A DNA stretch of 64,000 bases from Streptomyces sp. NBC_01214 (lineage in GTDB: Bacteria > Actinomycetota > Actinomycetes > Streptomycetales > Streptomycetaceae): contig NZ_JAPEOS010000001.1 in the NCBI RefSeq assembly GCF_026340975.1, positions 4,559,001 through 4,623,000 on the forward strand, read 5' to 3'. The notes under the pieces were generated by a model. That model did not search any database, was not told the DNA's origin, and worked only from the letters and a program-made list of their open reading frames with translations. Positions within the stretch are counted from its first letter, which is position 1; each line of letters opens with the position of its first letter. The position numbers were made by a program, and so were the translations under genes. Positions 49,780 to 58,801 of this stretch are shown here, in pieces.

Positions 49780-51060
49780 TCAGCCCTTGCGGGAAATGGT
49801 CCCGAGCTCGCGCGCGAGCCGCGCCGCCGCCTGCTCCGGCGTTTGGCGCAGCGCCAGTACGTCCTGCGCCACGGCCTGCACGGCGAGGCTCACCTGGTCG
49901 TAGCGCGGGCTCTTGGGACGCGGCACCGCCGACAGCACGCTCTGGCGCAGCGTGGGCAGGTACGGATGTGCCCGGACCAGCTCGGGATCCTCGTACAGCG
50001 CGGCGCGCACCGGAGGCAGCGACCCCTTGGTGAGCACCTGCCGCTGGACCCGCTCGCTGGTGAGGTAGGAGATCAGGTCGGCTGCCGACGCCGGATGCCG
50101 TGCACGACTGCTCACGGCGAGGTTGGAGCCGCCCAGCACGCTCGTGCCGGGCCCGTCGGGCCCGGGCAGCGGCACCGCGCCGAACTTGCCCGCGACCTTC
50201 GACCCCTCCGCGCCCGCGTCCGCGTACACGTAGGGCCAGTTCCGCAGGAACAGCAGCCGGCCCTCCTGGAAGGCCCGCCGCGACTCCTCCTCCTTGTAGC
50301 CGAGCGCGTCGCGGGAGATCCAGCCCTCCCGCACGCCGTCCGCGAGGAAGCGCAGCCCGGCGCGCGCCGCGTCGGAGTCCACGCTCACGCGGGCGCCGTC
50401 GTCGCGCAGGATCGATCCGCCCGCCGAGTGCACGGCCTCGGTGACGTTGACCGTGAGCCCCTCGTACGGCAGGAACTGGCCCGCATAGCCGTCCAGTCCG
50501 TACTTCGGCGCGATCGTGCGCGCCTGGCGGATCAGCTCGTCCCAGGTGCGCGGCGGCTGCTCGCCCTCCTGGTCCAGGAGGTCCTTGCGGTAGTACAGCA
50601 GTCCCGCATTGGTGACGTACGGGACCGCGTACAACCGGCCGTCGAAGGTCGCGGTGTCGACGACGGGCCGCAGGAAGGCGTTCAGCGGGAAGCGCTCGCG
50701 CCGGAGCGGGGAGATCCATCCGGCCGCCGCGAACTCGGAGGTCCAGGCGACGTCGATGTTGAGGACGTCGAACCGATGGCGGCCCGATCGCAGCTCGCTG
50801 ATCATCTGGGCCCGGGTCTCGTCCGCCGAGTCGGGCAGCTCGACGAGCGTGACGCGCTCGTCGGGATGGGCTTCGTTCCAGTCCGCCAGGAGCGGCGGGA
50901 GGTAGTCCGTGAGATCGCCCGCCGTGACGAGCGTCAGGGGACCGCGAGCCTGGTCCTCGGAAGCAACGCCCGCCCCGGCACGGACACCGAGACCGGTGTA
51001 GCCCGCCAGTACGACCGCCCCGACCAGGAGAGCTCTACCCGCGGCACGCATCCACCGCAT
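49780..51060 (-). CDS. extracellular solute-binding protein
   Basis: A 426-residue family-1 binding protein. The N-terminal hydrophobic segment GRALLVGAVVLAGYTGLGV lacks a lipobox, so it is either secreted or membrane-anchored. The mature part has LTLVTAGDLTDYLPPLLADW, FDVLNIDVAWTSEFAAAGWI, YYRKDLLDQEGEQPPRTWDE and the AFQEGRLLFLRNWPYVYADA motif of trehalose/maltose-type (ThuE-like) binding proteins. No permease genes accompany it, so it is an orphan or shares another transporter. The ATG follows GGGAGG by 5 bases, and a strong terminator lies 25 bases after the stop. Confidence 0.9.
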   Translation of the reverse strand: MRWMRAAGRALLVGAVVLAGYTGLGVRAGAGVASEDQARGPLTLVTAGDLTDYLPPLLADWNEAHPDERVTLVELPDSADETRAQMISELRSGRHRFDVLNIDVAWTSEFAAAGWISPLRRERFPLNAFLRPVVDTATFDGRLYAVPYVTNAGLLYYRKDLLDQEGEQPPRTWDELIRQARTIAPKYGLDGYAGQFLPYEGLTVNVTEAVHSAGGSILRDDGARVSVDSDAARAGLRFLADGVREGWISRDALGYKEEESRRAFQEGRLLFLRNWPYVYADAGAEGSKVAGKFGAVPLPGPDGPGTSVLGGSNLAVSSRARHPASAADLISYLTSERVQRQVLTKGSLPPVRAALYEDPELVRAHPYLPTLRQSVLSAVPRPKSPRYDQVSLAVQAVAQDVLALRQTPEQAAARLARELGTISRKG

Positions 51061-51100
51061 AGATTCCTCCCAGTGCACGATCCGGCTGCGTCGCCGACCA

Positions 51101-51140
51101 TCGTGGCCTATATATACCCGTTAGGCATGGGCGATACTAG
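51101..51140 (+). promoter_or_regulatory. possible PadR-controlled promoter region
   Basis: The AT-rich stretch TATATATA at 51109-51116 resembles the core of PadR operators and is followed by GATACT, a possible -10, about 90 bases before the PadR start. Confidence 0.35.
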
Positions 51141-51228
51141 ACGCGCAGGCAGACGAGACGGACGGCGGCGCGACTTGGCCCGCTGCCGAGTGAACCGTTG
51201 ACTACGGAGCGGGAAGGAGGGGGAGCGA

Positions 51229-51735
51229 GTGCGGCTGGCGCTCCTTGCGCTCCTCACCCGTAGCCCTGCGCACGGTTACGAGCTGAAGCAGGACCTTGAG
51301 AAGCTCCTGGGCGCCGCGTACCCTCAGCCCAACGTCGGCCAGATCTACGTCACCCTCGGACGGCTGGAGAAGAGCGGCCTCATCGAGGGCGAGGACGTCG
51401 AACAGTCGGGACGCCCCAACAAGCGCACGTACAAGCTGACGGACGCCGGACGCGAGGCCGTACTGGCCTGGTTCGAGGACGCCACCGAGGAGCCCCGGGT
51501 ACGGGACGAGTTCTTCATGAAGCTCGCGCTCGCGCCGCAGTCGGGTCTGGCCGATCCGGTCGCACTGATCAACAAGCAGCGGCGGCAGTACCTCAACACC
51601 ATGCGGGACCTGTCCAAGCTGGCCGCGGCGGAGGACCGCGACAACAAGATCTCCCAACTGCTGATCGAGGGCGCGATGCTGCACCTGCAGGCCGACCTCG
51701 ACTGGCTGGAACGCTGCCAGGAGGAGCTGGAATGA
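51229..51735 (+). CDS. PadR family transcriptional regulator
   Basis: A 168-residue winged-helix regulator. The N-terminus LALLALLTRSPAHGYELKQDL, then PNVGQIYVTLGRLEKSGLIE and the wing RTYKLTDAGREAVLAWF are classic PadR features. The C-terminal helical part (about 85-168, LINKQRRQYLNTMRDLSKLA) is the Vir_act_alpha_C dimerisation region. The GTG start follows a strong GGGAGGGGGAG. Its stop overlaps the ATPase start (ATGA), so it is the first gene of a three-gene operon and likely represses it. Confidence 0.93.
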   Translation: MRLALLALLTRSPAHGYELKQDLEKLLGAAYPQPNVGQIYVTLGRLEKSGLIEGEDVEQSGRPNKRTYKLTDAGREAVLAWFEDATEEPRVRDEFFMKLALAPQSGLADPVALINKQRRQYLNTMRDLSKLAAAEDRDNKISQLLIEGAMLHLQADLDWLERCQEELE

Positions 51736-52523
51736 GCGACGCCGCCACCACCGCCGCTCCCGGCGCGTCCGCCGAGCCCATCGTGCGGGCCGAGGGCCTG
51801 ACCAAGACGCACCACGGCGAGGGCGTACCGGTGCGCGCCGTGCGCGGGGTGGACCTGTCCGTCCGGCCCGGCGAGTTCGTCGCGGTCACCGGACCCTCCG
51901 GAGCCGGCAAGTCCACGCTCCTGCACCTGCTGGGCGGCCTCCAGCGGCCCGACAGCGGGAAGCTGTGGATCGGCGGGGAGCGGGTCGACGCGTACCGCGA
52001 GGCCCGCTGGGCGGTCCTGCGGCGCCGCAGCATCGGCGTCGTCTTCCAGTTCTTCAACCTGGTCTCCAACCTCACCGTCGCCGACAACGTCGAACTCCCC
52101 GCCCTGCTCGCCGGCGCCTCCCCGAAGGCCGCCCGCGCATCCCGCGGCGAACTGCTCGCCGAACTCGGCCTCGAAGGCCGCGAACGCTCGATGCCCGGCG
52201 AGCTGTCCGGCGGCGAGCAGCAGCGGGTCGCACTCGCCCGCGCTCTGGTCAACCACCCCGCACTGCTGCTCGCCGACGAGCCGGCCGGCAGCCTCGACAG
52301 CAAGGGCACCCGCGAGGTCCTGCGACTGCTCTCCCGTTTCCACCAGCGCGGCCAGACGATCGTGATGGTCACCCACGACGCCCGGATGGCCAGCGCCGCC
52401 GACCGCGTCATCTCCTTCTTCGACGGGCGCATAGCCGACGACGCACAGCTCGGCGGCGGACGCCGCGGGCCGGCCCGCGGCGTCTCCGGCGTGCTGGACC
52501 TGGACCTGGAACTCAAGGAGTGA
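51732..52523 (+). CDS. ABC transporter ATP-binding protein (LolD/MacB type)
   Basis: A 263-residue ATPase. Walker A is VTGPSGAGKSTLLHLLGGLQ, the Q-loop GVVFQFFNLVSNLTVADNVE, the signature LSGGEQQRVALARAL, Walker B LLADEPAGSLD and the switch VTHDARMA. The FFNL and NVELP features are those of MacB/LolD-like ATPases that work with FtsX-type permeases, as encoded immediately downstream. These mechanotransmission systems move lipids, peptides or drugs or transmit envelope stress. The gene is coupled to PadR by a four-base overlap. Confidence 0.95.
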   Translation: MSDAATTAAPGASAEPIVRAEGLTKTHHGEGVPVRAVRGVDLSVRPGEFVAVTGPSGAGKSTLLHLLGGLQRPDSGKLWIGGERVDAYREARWAVLRRRSIGVVFQFFNLVSNLTVADNVELPALLAGASPKAARASRGELLAELGLEGRERSMPGELSGGEQQRVALARALVNHPALLLADEPAGSLDSKGTREVLRLLSRFHQRGQTIVMVTHDARMASAADRVISFFDGRIADDAQLGGGRRGPARGVSGVLDLDLELKE

Positions 52524-52525
52524 CC

Positions 52526-54871
52526 GTGCGGGCCACGCTGCGCTGGGCGCACGCCGACTTCCGCGCACACCGCGGCGAAGCCCTCTTCGTCGTCCTGGCC
52601 AGCGCCGGCATCATCGCCTCGCTCCTGCTCGCCGGCGCACTGTTCAGCTACGCCGCCAACCCCTGGCAGCGCGTCTTCAACCAGTCCCACGGCGCACACC
52701 TCTGGCTCCACACCCGCGCCGGTGCGGACACGGCCGCCCTGTCCCGCGTGGACGGGGTCGCCGCCCTCTCCGGGCCCTACCGCACCACGGCCACGACGGT
52801 CGAGTCGCGCGGCGCCCGAGCCGGAGTGACGCTGCGCGCGGCCCGGGCCGTGCCCCCGGAGACCGGACGACCGCTCGTCACCGACGGCAACTGGCTCGCC
52901 CGTCCCGATACCACCGGTGCCGGCACCGGCGCGGGTACCGGTAGCGGCGCCCTCGTACTGGAAGCCTCCGTCGCGCGGGCCCTGTGGGCGGAGCCGGGCG
53001 ACACCGTACGGGTCACCGGCCCGGACGGCGCACCGCACGCACTACGGGTCAGCGGGATCGCCGAGGTGGCCGAGCCGCGCTACCACCCGGGCGGCGGGCC
53101 CGGCATCGGATGGGTCCTCGACGACACCCTCGACGAGGTCGCCCACGGCGACACCGGCCAGAGCGTGGGCCTGCGCCTGCACGACCCGGACGACACCGAC
53201 TTCACCGTCCAGCGGGCCGTGACCGTCCTGGGCGCCGACCGGGTCGCCCAGGTCACCAAGTGGCAGCAGGCACGGGCCGAGGCGGGCGGCGACGACCGGC
53301 TGCTCGGGCAGATGTTCGCCGTCTTCGGGCTCGGAGCGCTGCTCGCGGCCGCGCTCGCCGCCGCCGGAGCGATCGGCGCCCGCGTCCGCGGGCAACTGCG
53401 GGACATCGCGATCCTCAAGGCCGTCGGCTTCACCCCCGGCCAGGTGACCCGCGGCTTCCTCGTCCAGCACCTGGCCTTCGCCCTCCTCGGCGTGGCGCTC
53501 GGCACGGCGGCGATCGCCCTGCTGGGCGCCCGGATACCCGGACGGATCGGGGAAGCGACGGCGGTGTGGCAGGACCTGCCCGGCCATACCGCGCTCATGA
53601 TCGGCATCCCGTGCGGTGCGGTGCTGCTGATCGCGGCCGCGACCGGGCTCTCGGCCTGGCGGGCCGGCCGGGTCCCACCGGTGCCGGTGGCCCGGGCGGC
53701 GCTGCCGTCCGCCGCGCCGATGACCGCGCTCGGCAGGCGGGCCCTCGGCGTACGCGTGCCGCCCGCCCTGGTCCTGGGGTGGCGTGCGGCCTTCCCGCGG
53801 CGCGGCCGGACGCTCGTCCCCGTCGCCCGGCTCGCCCTGCCGCTGGTCCTCATCACGGTCGCACTCGTCGCTTGGTCGACGCTGGACCAGTTCCGCAGCC
53901 GGCCCGCGCAGATGGGACTGCCCGCGGCACTGACCGTACGGGCCGGGCAGTCGGCCGGGACGTCCGACGCGGAACTGGAGCGGACCCTCGCCGGGGTCCG
54001 GGGCGTCGCCGCGGTCCACCCCGGCGCCGAGATGGCGGCGCTCGTACCGGGTCAGACCGGCACCATCACGCTCCGCGGCCTGGGGACGGCCCGGGACCCG
54101 TACCCCGCCGAGGTGGTGGAAGGGCGCGCGGTCAGCGGTCCGGACGAGGCGGTGGCCGGACAGGGGCTGCTCGACCTCCTCGGGGTACGGGTCGGCGCGT
54201 GGGTGCGGATGACCGTCGAGGGCCGACCACAGATCCTGCACGTCGTGGGCCGCACCATCGAACCCGAATCCGGGGGCCGGGTGATCACCACGAGCATCGA
54301 CGCGCTGCGCGAGCGCGATCCGGGGCTACGACCCGACTTCCACGCCCTCGTGCTGCGCGAGGGCGCGGACCCCGAGGCGGTGAGCGCCGCGCTCGCCGGG
54401 GCGACGGCCGGGGCGCTGGAGGTCCGCGAGACGCCGAACCCGGTCGACCGGCTGGAACCGGCGCGCGCGGTGATCGCGGCCCTGATCGCGGTCCTGGCGC
54501 TGATCGGGCTGATCGAGCTGCTGACACTGATCGGGACCGGCGTACGGGACCGCGGCCGGGACCTGCTCGCGCTGAAGGCGATCGGGCTGACGCCCCGCCA
54601 GATCGGCGCGATGATCGTGACGGCCGCCGGGCTGACGGCGCTGGCGTCCGCCGTGGTGGGTACGACGGTCGGGGTGCTGTCCGGCAGGTGGCTGGTGGAC
54701 ACCCAGGGCGCGTCGAGCGGGATCGGCGCGGGCATCGCCCAGCTGCCGCCGCTCCCCGTGCTGTTCACCGTGATCGTCGGGGCGGTGCTGGGCGCGGTGG
54801 TGGCGGCGGTGCTCCCGGCGACACGAGCGGCACGCAGGCGGCCGGCCGACTCGCTGAGCGAGACCCTCTGA
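52526..54871 (+). CDS. FtsX-like ABC permease
   Basis: A 781-residue permease, GTG start with AAGGAG 5 bases upstream and 2 bases after the ATPase stop. Topology: one N-terminal helix (about 18-40), a large outer domain, three helices at about 255-395 containing LRDIAILKAVGFTPGQVTRG, a further helix near 440, a second outer domain (AALTVRAGQSAGTSDAEL onward) and three final helices with RGRDLLALKAIGLTPRQIGA. The duplicated FtsX motif (LKAxGxTPxQ) is diagnostic of the FtsX/MacB permease superfamily. A short GGTACCGGT-like repeat encodes GAGTGAGTGSG near residue 135. It works with the adjacent ATPase under PadR control; the substrate is unknown. Confidence 0.94.
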   Translation: MRATLRWAHADFRAHRGEALFVVLASAGIIASLLLAGALFSYAANPWQRVFNQSHGAHLWLHTRAGADTAALSRVDGVAALSGPYRTTATTVESRGARAGVTLRAARAVPPETGRPLVTDGNWLARPDTTGAGTGAGTGSGALVLEASVARALWAEPGDTVRVTGPDGAPHALRVSGIAEVAEPRYHPGGGPGIGWVLDDTLDEVAHGDTGQSVGLRLHDPDDTDFTVQRAVTVLGADRVAQVTKWQQARAEAGGDDRLLGQMFAVFGLGALLAAALAAAGAIGARVRGQLRDIAILKAVGFTPGQVTRGFLVQHLAFALLGVALGTAAIALLGARIPGRIGEATAVWQDLPGHTALMIGIPCGAVLLIAAATGLSAWRAGRVPPVPVARAALPSAAPMTALGRRALGVRVPPALVLGWRAAFPRRGRTLVPVARLALPLVLITVALVAWSTLDQFRSRPAQMGLPAALTVRAGQSAGTSDAELERTLAGVRGVAAVHPGAEMAALVPGQTGTITLRGLGTARDPYPAEVVEGRAVSGPDEAVAGQGLLDLLGVRVGAWVRMTVEGRPQILHVVGRTIEPESGGRVITTSIDALRERDPGLRPDFHALVLREGADPEAVSAALAGATAGALEVRETPNPVDRLEPARAVIAALIAVLALIGLIELLTLIGTGVRDRGRDLLALKAIGLTPRQIGAMIVTAAGLTALASAVVGTTVGVLSGRWLVDTQGASSGIGAGIAQLPPLPVLFTVIVGAVLGAVVAAVLPATRAARRRPADSLSETL

Positions 54872-54903
54872 CGCTCTGACGCTCCGACGCTCCGACGGGC
54901 CGC

Positions 54904-55737
54904 TCAGCGGAACACGTGGGCGTTCTCCTCGGCCCACTGCCGGAACGACCTGCCCGGGGAACCGGTGACGTGCGCAACCGTGTCGCGCACGGCCAGCAGC
55001 TCGGCATTGACGTCTCCGCCCGTGACGTCGAGCACCGCATCCGCGGCCTCCTCCCCGAAGACGGCGGCCATCTGGGCGTGCGCCTCCCCTCGGCTGACCT
55101 CGATGAAGGGCACGTCCCGCCCCAGTGCTGCGGCGATGGCCTCGACCTGTTGCCGGGCCGTCACCGGCTCCGGGCCGGTCAGGGCGTACGTCCGCTCCCG
55201 ATGGCCGGGCTCGGTCAGGGCGACCCGCGCCACCGCCGCGATGTCCGCGGGGTGGATCGTGGGCAGCCCGGTGTCCGCGTACGGGGCGCGGACCGCCTGG
55301 CCGTCGCGGATCGACGCCGCCCACATCATGGCGTTCGAGGCGAACTGCGTCGGTCGCAGGATCGTCCACGCCATGCCGCTGTCCTTGAGCAGCTGCTCGA
55401 CCGCCAGGTTCTCGCCGGCGGGGCCCAGGTGCGGATGGGTCTGGACGGTGATGGACGACACCAGCACCACGTGCTCGACACCCGCCCGCCGGGCTGCCGC
55501 GAGGATGTCCGCGTCCGGGCCCGTACGGGACACGAGGAACAGCGAGCGCACCCCGTCCAGAGCGGGCTCCAACGACGCGGGCACCGCGAAGTCGCCCTCG
55601 ACGCCCTCGACCCCCTCGGGGAACGTCGCCCGTGAGGCGTCACGCGTGAACCCTCTCAGCGGTCCCGCGCCGCATCCGTGCAACTCCCTGATCAGTGCCC
55701 TGTCGATGTTTCCGGTGGCTCCGGTCACGAGGATCAT
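54904..55737 (-). CDS. NmrA-like NAD(P)-binding protein
   Basis: A 277-residue atypical SDR: MILVTGATGNIDRALIRELH (GxxGxxG variant with Asp at the last position of GNID), FTRDASRATFPEGVEGVEGD, RSLFLVSRTGPDADILAAAR, HVVLVSSITVQTHPHLGPAG and WTILRPTQFASNAMMWAASI. This is the NmrA/TMR group of NADPH-binding regulators and reductases. The start at 55737 has GGGAGA about 9 bases upstream. It stands between two unrelated units, convergent with the FtsX operon. No substrate can be assigned. Confidence 0.9.
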   Translation of the reverse strand: MILVTGATGNIDRALIRELHGCGAGPLRGFTRDASRATFPEGVEGVEGDFAVPASLEPALDGVRSLFLVSRTGPDADILAAARRAGVEHVVLVSSITVQTHPHLGPAGENLAVEQLLKDSGMAWTILRPTQFASNAMMWAASIRDGQAVRAPYADTGLPTIHPADIAAVARVALTEPGHRERTYALTGPEPVTARQQVEAIAAALGRDVPFIEVSRGEAHAQMAAVFGEEAADAVLDVTGGDVNAELLAVRDTVAHVTGSPGRSFRQWAEENAHVFR

Positions 55738-55840
55738 GTGCGCGTTCTCCCGCCCTCCGTTGATCAACTTGAGGACACGCTAGAAGCTCGATCGCACTTC
55801 AGGTCAAGGAGACTCCTGGCGAGGGCGGGACCACGGAGCA

Positions 55841-56392
55841 TCAGGGTCGGTCGATGCGCGCGGGCAACCCCGCGAGACCGGTGTCGCGCATGATGCGTTC
55901 GATCGTGTCGGGCAGCGCGCTGTCGGCTCCGATGACGGTCTCGACGCCACCGGGAAGGAGGTCGCGCTCGCGGTACCAGTCCCGCAGTTCCCGCTCGGTG
56001 ACCTGAGCCAGATAGTCGGGGTCGGCCTTCGAGGCATGCCGGGTCAGCGTCTCCTCGATCGGGACGTCGAGGTAGTAGCAGCGGGACACTCCACGGTGGT
56101 CGCCGAGCAGGCCCGCCAGCATGTCGCCGTACCGGTCGGCGTACAGGATTCCCTCGACGACCACGTGGTAGCCGGCGTCCAGTGCGTAGCGGGCGACCGT
56201 GTCGATCAGCCCGATGTTGGCGCCGCCGGGCACGTCACGCTCCCTCAAGACGACCCGCCGCACGTTGTCCTGGCCGACGAGGGCCAGGCCACGGCCGAAC
56301 CGGTCGCGGATCCCCGCCGCCACCGAGGACTTGCCCGCCGCCGAGTTCCCGCGAAGGACCACGAGCCGGGTCCCGTCACTTCCCACGGTCAT
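55841..56392 (-). CDS. P-loop kinase (AAA_33/zeta-like)
   Basis: A 183-residue nucleotide-binding protein. Walker A is VVLRGNSAAGKSSVAAGIRD, followed by ALVGQDNVRRVVLRERDVPG, where the Asp of the zeta-toxin/shikimate-kinase-like catalytic motif falls, then VVVEGILYADRYGDMLAGLL and CYYLDVPIEETLTRHASKAD. This pattern is common in small-molecule kinases of unknown substrate. It begins inside the stop codon of the Nudix gene upstream (ATGA overlap), so both are co-translated. No antitoxin-like partner is present. Confidence 0.85.
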   Translation of the reverse strand: MTVGSDGTRLVVLRGNSAAGKSSVAAGIRDRFGRGLALVGQDNVRRVVLRERDVPGGANIGLIDTVARYALDAGYHVVVEGILYADRYGDMLAGLLGDHRGVSRCYYLDVPIEETLTRHASKADPDYLAQVTERELRDWYRERDLLPGGVETVIGADSALPDTIERIMRDTGLAGLPARIDRP

Positions 56393-57045
56393 TCGGCGCA
56401 CCCTACCGATCCCCGAGGAGCCGGGGGAGGGGGCGGGGGCGGGGGCGGGGGCGGGCCGGGCAGGAGTCGGGTGCGGTCGGCGCCGTCCGCGGCGTACTCG
56501 ACGAGGTCGCCGGGCTGCTGGAAGTGCACGGCGGCGGGGGCGCCCGCCCGGTACGCGTCCAGGCCGGCCCGGCAGTACGCCACCATCGGCTCCGGCAGAG
56601 CGCCCAACGGGTACCAGCCCATGCCGTCACACCGGTCCGGCTCCGTCACCCGGGGCAGGCCCGTCCACCGCCGTACCTCGAAGAAGACGCCGATCCGCGA
56701 ATTGCCGCCCCGGGGAGGGCGGTGGTGGACGGTGACCGCCGCGGTCACGTCCGGCGCCGCGATCAGGACGCCGGTCTCCTCGCGGGCCTCCCGGATCACG
56801 GCTTCGACCATGTCCTCGTCCGGGTCGAGATGCCCGGACGGCAGGTGCCACAGGCCGGTCGCGTACACGGGCCCGGCCCTGCGCGACAGCAACACCTGCG
56901 GGCCGCAGCTGCCGTCGCGGCGCAGTACGAGGTGGACGTCGACCGGCACCGTGTGCCGGGGGCCGCCGCTCACGCTGCGGTCCGGGGGTGCGGGGCGCGG
57001 CGACCGCGGTCGTGCGGATGGTCCGGTGCTCGGGTGACGGTGCAC
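56389..57045 (-). CDS. Nudix hydrolase with polyproline tail
   Basis: A 218-residue protein. The Nudix box is complete: GHLDPDEDMVEAVIREAREE then TGV, fitting GX5EX7REUXEEXGU. Nudix enzymes hydrolyse nucleoside diphosphates linked to another group; the substrate is not readable. The segment from FFEVRRWTG through EPDRCDGMGWYPLGALPEPM to AGLDAYRAG is clearly homologous to the second domain of the neighbouring Nudix protein. The C-terminus contains 11 consecutive Pro from a GGGGGC microsatellite at about 56422-56456. The GTG at 57045 is the furthest start; one 20-30 codons later is possible. It is coupled to the kinase. Confidence 0.85.
   Translation of the reverse strand: MHRHPSTGPSARPRSPRPAPPDRSVSGGPRHTVPVDVHLVLRRDGSCGPQVLLSRRAGPVYATGLWHLPSGHLDPDEDMVEAVIREAREETGVLIAAPDVTAAVTVHHRPPRGGNSRIGVFFEVRRWTGLPRVTEPDRCDGMGWYPLGALPEPMVAYCRAGLDAYRAGAPAAVHFQQPGDLVEYAADGADRTRLLPGPPPPPPPPPPPAPRGSVGCAE
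56422..56456 (+). repeat. GGGGGC microsatellite encoding polyproline
   Basis: About five copies of a six-base GGGGGC unit at the 3' end of the Nudix gene, likely to vary in copy number. Confidence 0.85.
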
Positions 57046-57084
57046 CGGATCGTGGTCGTGGTCGTGGTCAGGGTCATGGGTGGT

Positions 57085-57984
57085 TCATGCCCAGCCGAGC
57101 TCGGTGTAGAGGCGACCGGCCCGGATGCCCTCGAGCGCAGCCCGGGCGTAGGGGACGACCGGTTCCGGGAGGTCGCCGACGGGCCACCAGTCCCAGGACA
57201 GGCAGCGGTCGGGCTCGCGCACCTCGGGTGTGCCGTGCCACTGCCGCGCGCGGAACACGAGCTGGATGCGGGGCAGGCCGCCCGGTCGGTCCACGACGTG
57301 CACGACGTGGACCAGTTCCACGTCGCCCGGGTCGATGCCCAGGCCGGCCTCCTCCTCCGCCTCCCGCACGAGGCAGGCGACGGCGGACTCCTGCTCGCAG
57401 TGTCCGGCGAGGAAGTGGTGGGTGGACGCCGCGAAGGCGGAGTCCGGGTGCCGCAGTCCGAGCAGGACCCGCCCGTCGCGTTCGAGGTAGAGGTGAACGC
57501 CGACGACGTTGCGTCGCGCCCGGCCGCCGGGTCGGGCCGGGGCCGGTACGGCGGCCGGGGCGAGGCCCCGGGCCCGGTGGAGGTCGATGACCTCCTTCGT
57601 CCACGGGCACATCGTCAGGAAGGGGATCGTGGCCGCGTCGAAGTGGCGGAACATGATGCCTTCGGGGCACGGGAGTTCGTCGGCGTCTCCGTCCCAGGCC
57701 CCCAGGTACACCTGGATGCGGCCCTCGGCCGGCCCGTCCGGCCCGGGCCCGTGGCAGCTGACGACCGTGAAGGGTTCCAACGGCACGGTCAGGCCGGTCT
57801 CTTCGAGGAGTTCCCGCTCGACGGCCTGCGCCGCCGTCTCCTCGCCCTCACGGCCGCCGCCCGGGACCGACCACGTGCCCGGATCGCAGATGTCCTTGTT
57901 GGCGTCGCGCAGGTGCAACAGGTACCGGCCTCGCGAGTCGACCAGCAGCGCGGCGGTGCCGTGCGGTTCGACGGATTCGGTCAT
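57085..57984 (-). CDS. protein with two Nudix domains
   Basis: A 299-residue protein with a tandem architecture. Domain 1 (about 8-130) has the Nudix box GGGREGEETAAQAVERELLE followed by ETGL. Domain 2 (about 162-290) has GHCEQESAVACLVREAEEEA followed by GL, in which the first Glu and REAEEE are kept. Domain 2 shares EPDRC, LPEPV and ALEGIRAG with the adjacent Nudix protein, so these two genes come from a duplication. The ATG at 57984 is preceded by GGAGC. It lies 39 bases upstream of the next Nudix gene, so two Nudix genes and a kinase form one operon. The likely theme is nucleotide or nucleotide-sugar metabolism. Confidence 0.9.
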   Translation of the reverse strand: MTESVEPHGTAALLVDSRGRYLLHLRDANKDICDPGTWSVPGGGREGEETAAQAVERELLEETGLTVPLEPFTVVSCHGPGPDGPAEGRIQVYLGAWDGDADELPCPEGIMFRHFDAATIPFLTMCPWTKEVIDLHRARGLAPAAVPAPARPGGRARRNVVGVHLYLERDGRVLLGLRHPDSAFAASTHHFLAGHCEQESAVACLVREAEEEAGLGIDPGDVELVHVVHVVDRPGGLPRIQLVFRARQWHGTPEVREPDRCLSWDWWPVGDLPEPVVPYARAALEGIRAGRLYTELGWA

Positions 57985-58223
57985 CGGAGCTCCTTCACTC
58001 GTGCTCTGGAGAACGGTCCGGATCGGGGGCCGTCACGGCCGGGGCCGGGGCATCGCGCGAACCCGTGTTCGGGTGTGGGGCAGGGCCCTTGCGGGCTCGG
58101 GCCGGCCGACGTTGAAACTCGCTCGAACAGGTCGGTGTCACTCCTGAGGGGGATTGCGGGCGGGGGCTCGGGCGGCGCTGGCCAGGCGGTGGTGATCTGA
58201 CGGCGCTGGTCAGACGGCGCTGG

Positions 58224-58712
58224 TCAGGCGTTCCACCATGCGTCCGTGCCGCAGCCGACCTCGTAGTGCCACCACCCTTCGTCCCGCCCCCGGTCCAGGA
58301 GGGCTTTGATCCCGGCGAAGTCCGCGCCGGCCGGCGCGGTCAGGGCCAGCATGGGGAAGTCCTCGCTGAAGACCTCGCCGCCGAGCCCGAACTCCGACAG
58401 GCGCTGGTGCACCGCCTGCGGGCTGCGGCCCAGGGGGCCGGTGGGTACGGGCAGCACTCGGATCGTGCAGTTGCCGGAGGAACTGACCCGCCCGACGGCC
58501 CAGTGGAGGCCGTCGGAGTCGGTCCGGTACCGCACCACATCCCCCTCGGCCACCCCGTCCTGGAGGAAGGGGCAGTTCTCCACGCTCGCGGTGTCATCGC
58601 CGAGCTTCATCGCCCACAGGCCCTCGGTGTCCTGCGGGAACCACCCCTCGCGCGGGACGAACCGGAACCACACCTTGATCTTCTCGACCGCGTTCTCCAT
58701 GACAGCCATCAT
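58224..58712 (-). CDS. DUF4265 protein
   Basis: A 162-residue protein. EKIKVWFRFVPREGWFPQDT, EGLWAMKLGDDTASVENCPF, GVAEGDVVRYRTDSDGLHWA and VSSSGNCTIRVLPV match the DUF4265 pattern (E.lWA...ggd.y.l.N.PF......GDvV...........v..sG.sTiR). These proteins are small, cytoplasmic and uncharacterised. The ATG at 58712 is chosen for a GAGGA at about 8 bases; two further in-frame ATGs follow within 13 bases. It stands alone between the Nudix operon and the adenosine deaminase. Confidence 0.85.
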   Translation of the reverse strand: MMAVMENAVEKIKVWFRFVPREGWFPQDTEGLWAMKLGDDTASVENCPFLQDGVAEGDVVRYRTDSDGLHWAVGRVSSSGNCTIRVLPVPTGPLGRSPQAVHQRLSEFGLGGEVFSEDFPMLALTAPAGADFAGIKALLDRGRDEGWWHYEVGCGTDAWWNA

Positions 58713-58801
58713 GCGCCGATCCTCGATGCCACCGCGGACGGGGCGTGCGGGCCGGCCCGCGCCCGTGAGGGCCGCGGGCCGGCTCCGACCAGGTCCCGGG
58801 A

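Noticed and set aside
55841..56392. Zeta-type toxin
   Set aside because: P-loop and Asp positions resemble zeta/AAA_33 kinases, but there is no epsilon-like antitoxin and it is co-translated with a Nudix gene; treated as a small-molecule kinase.
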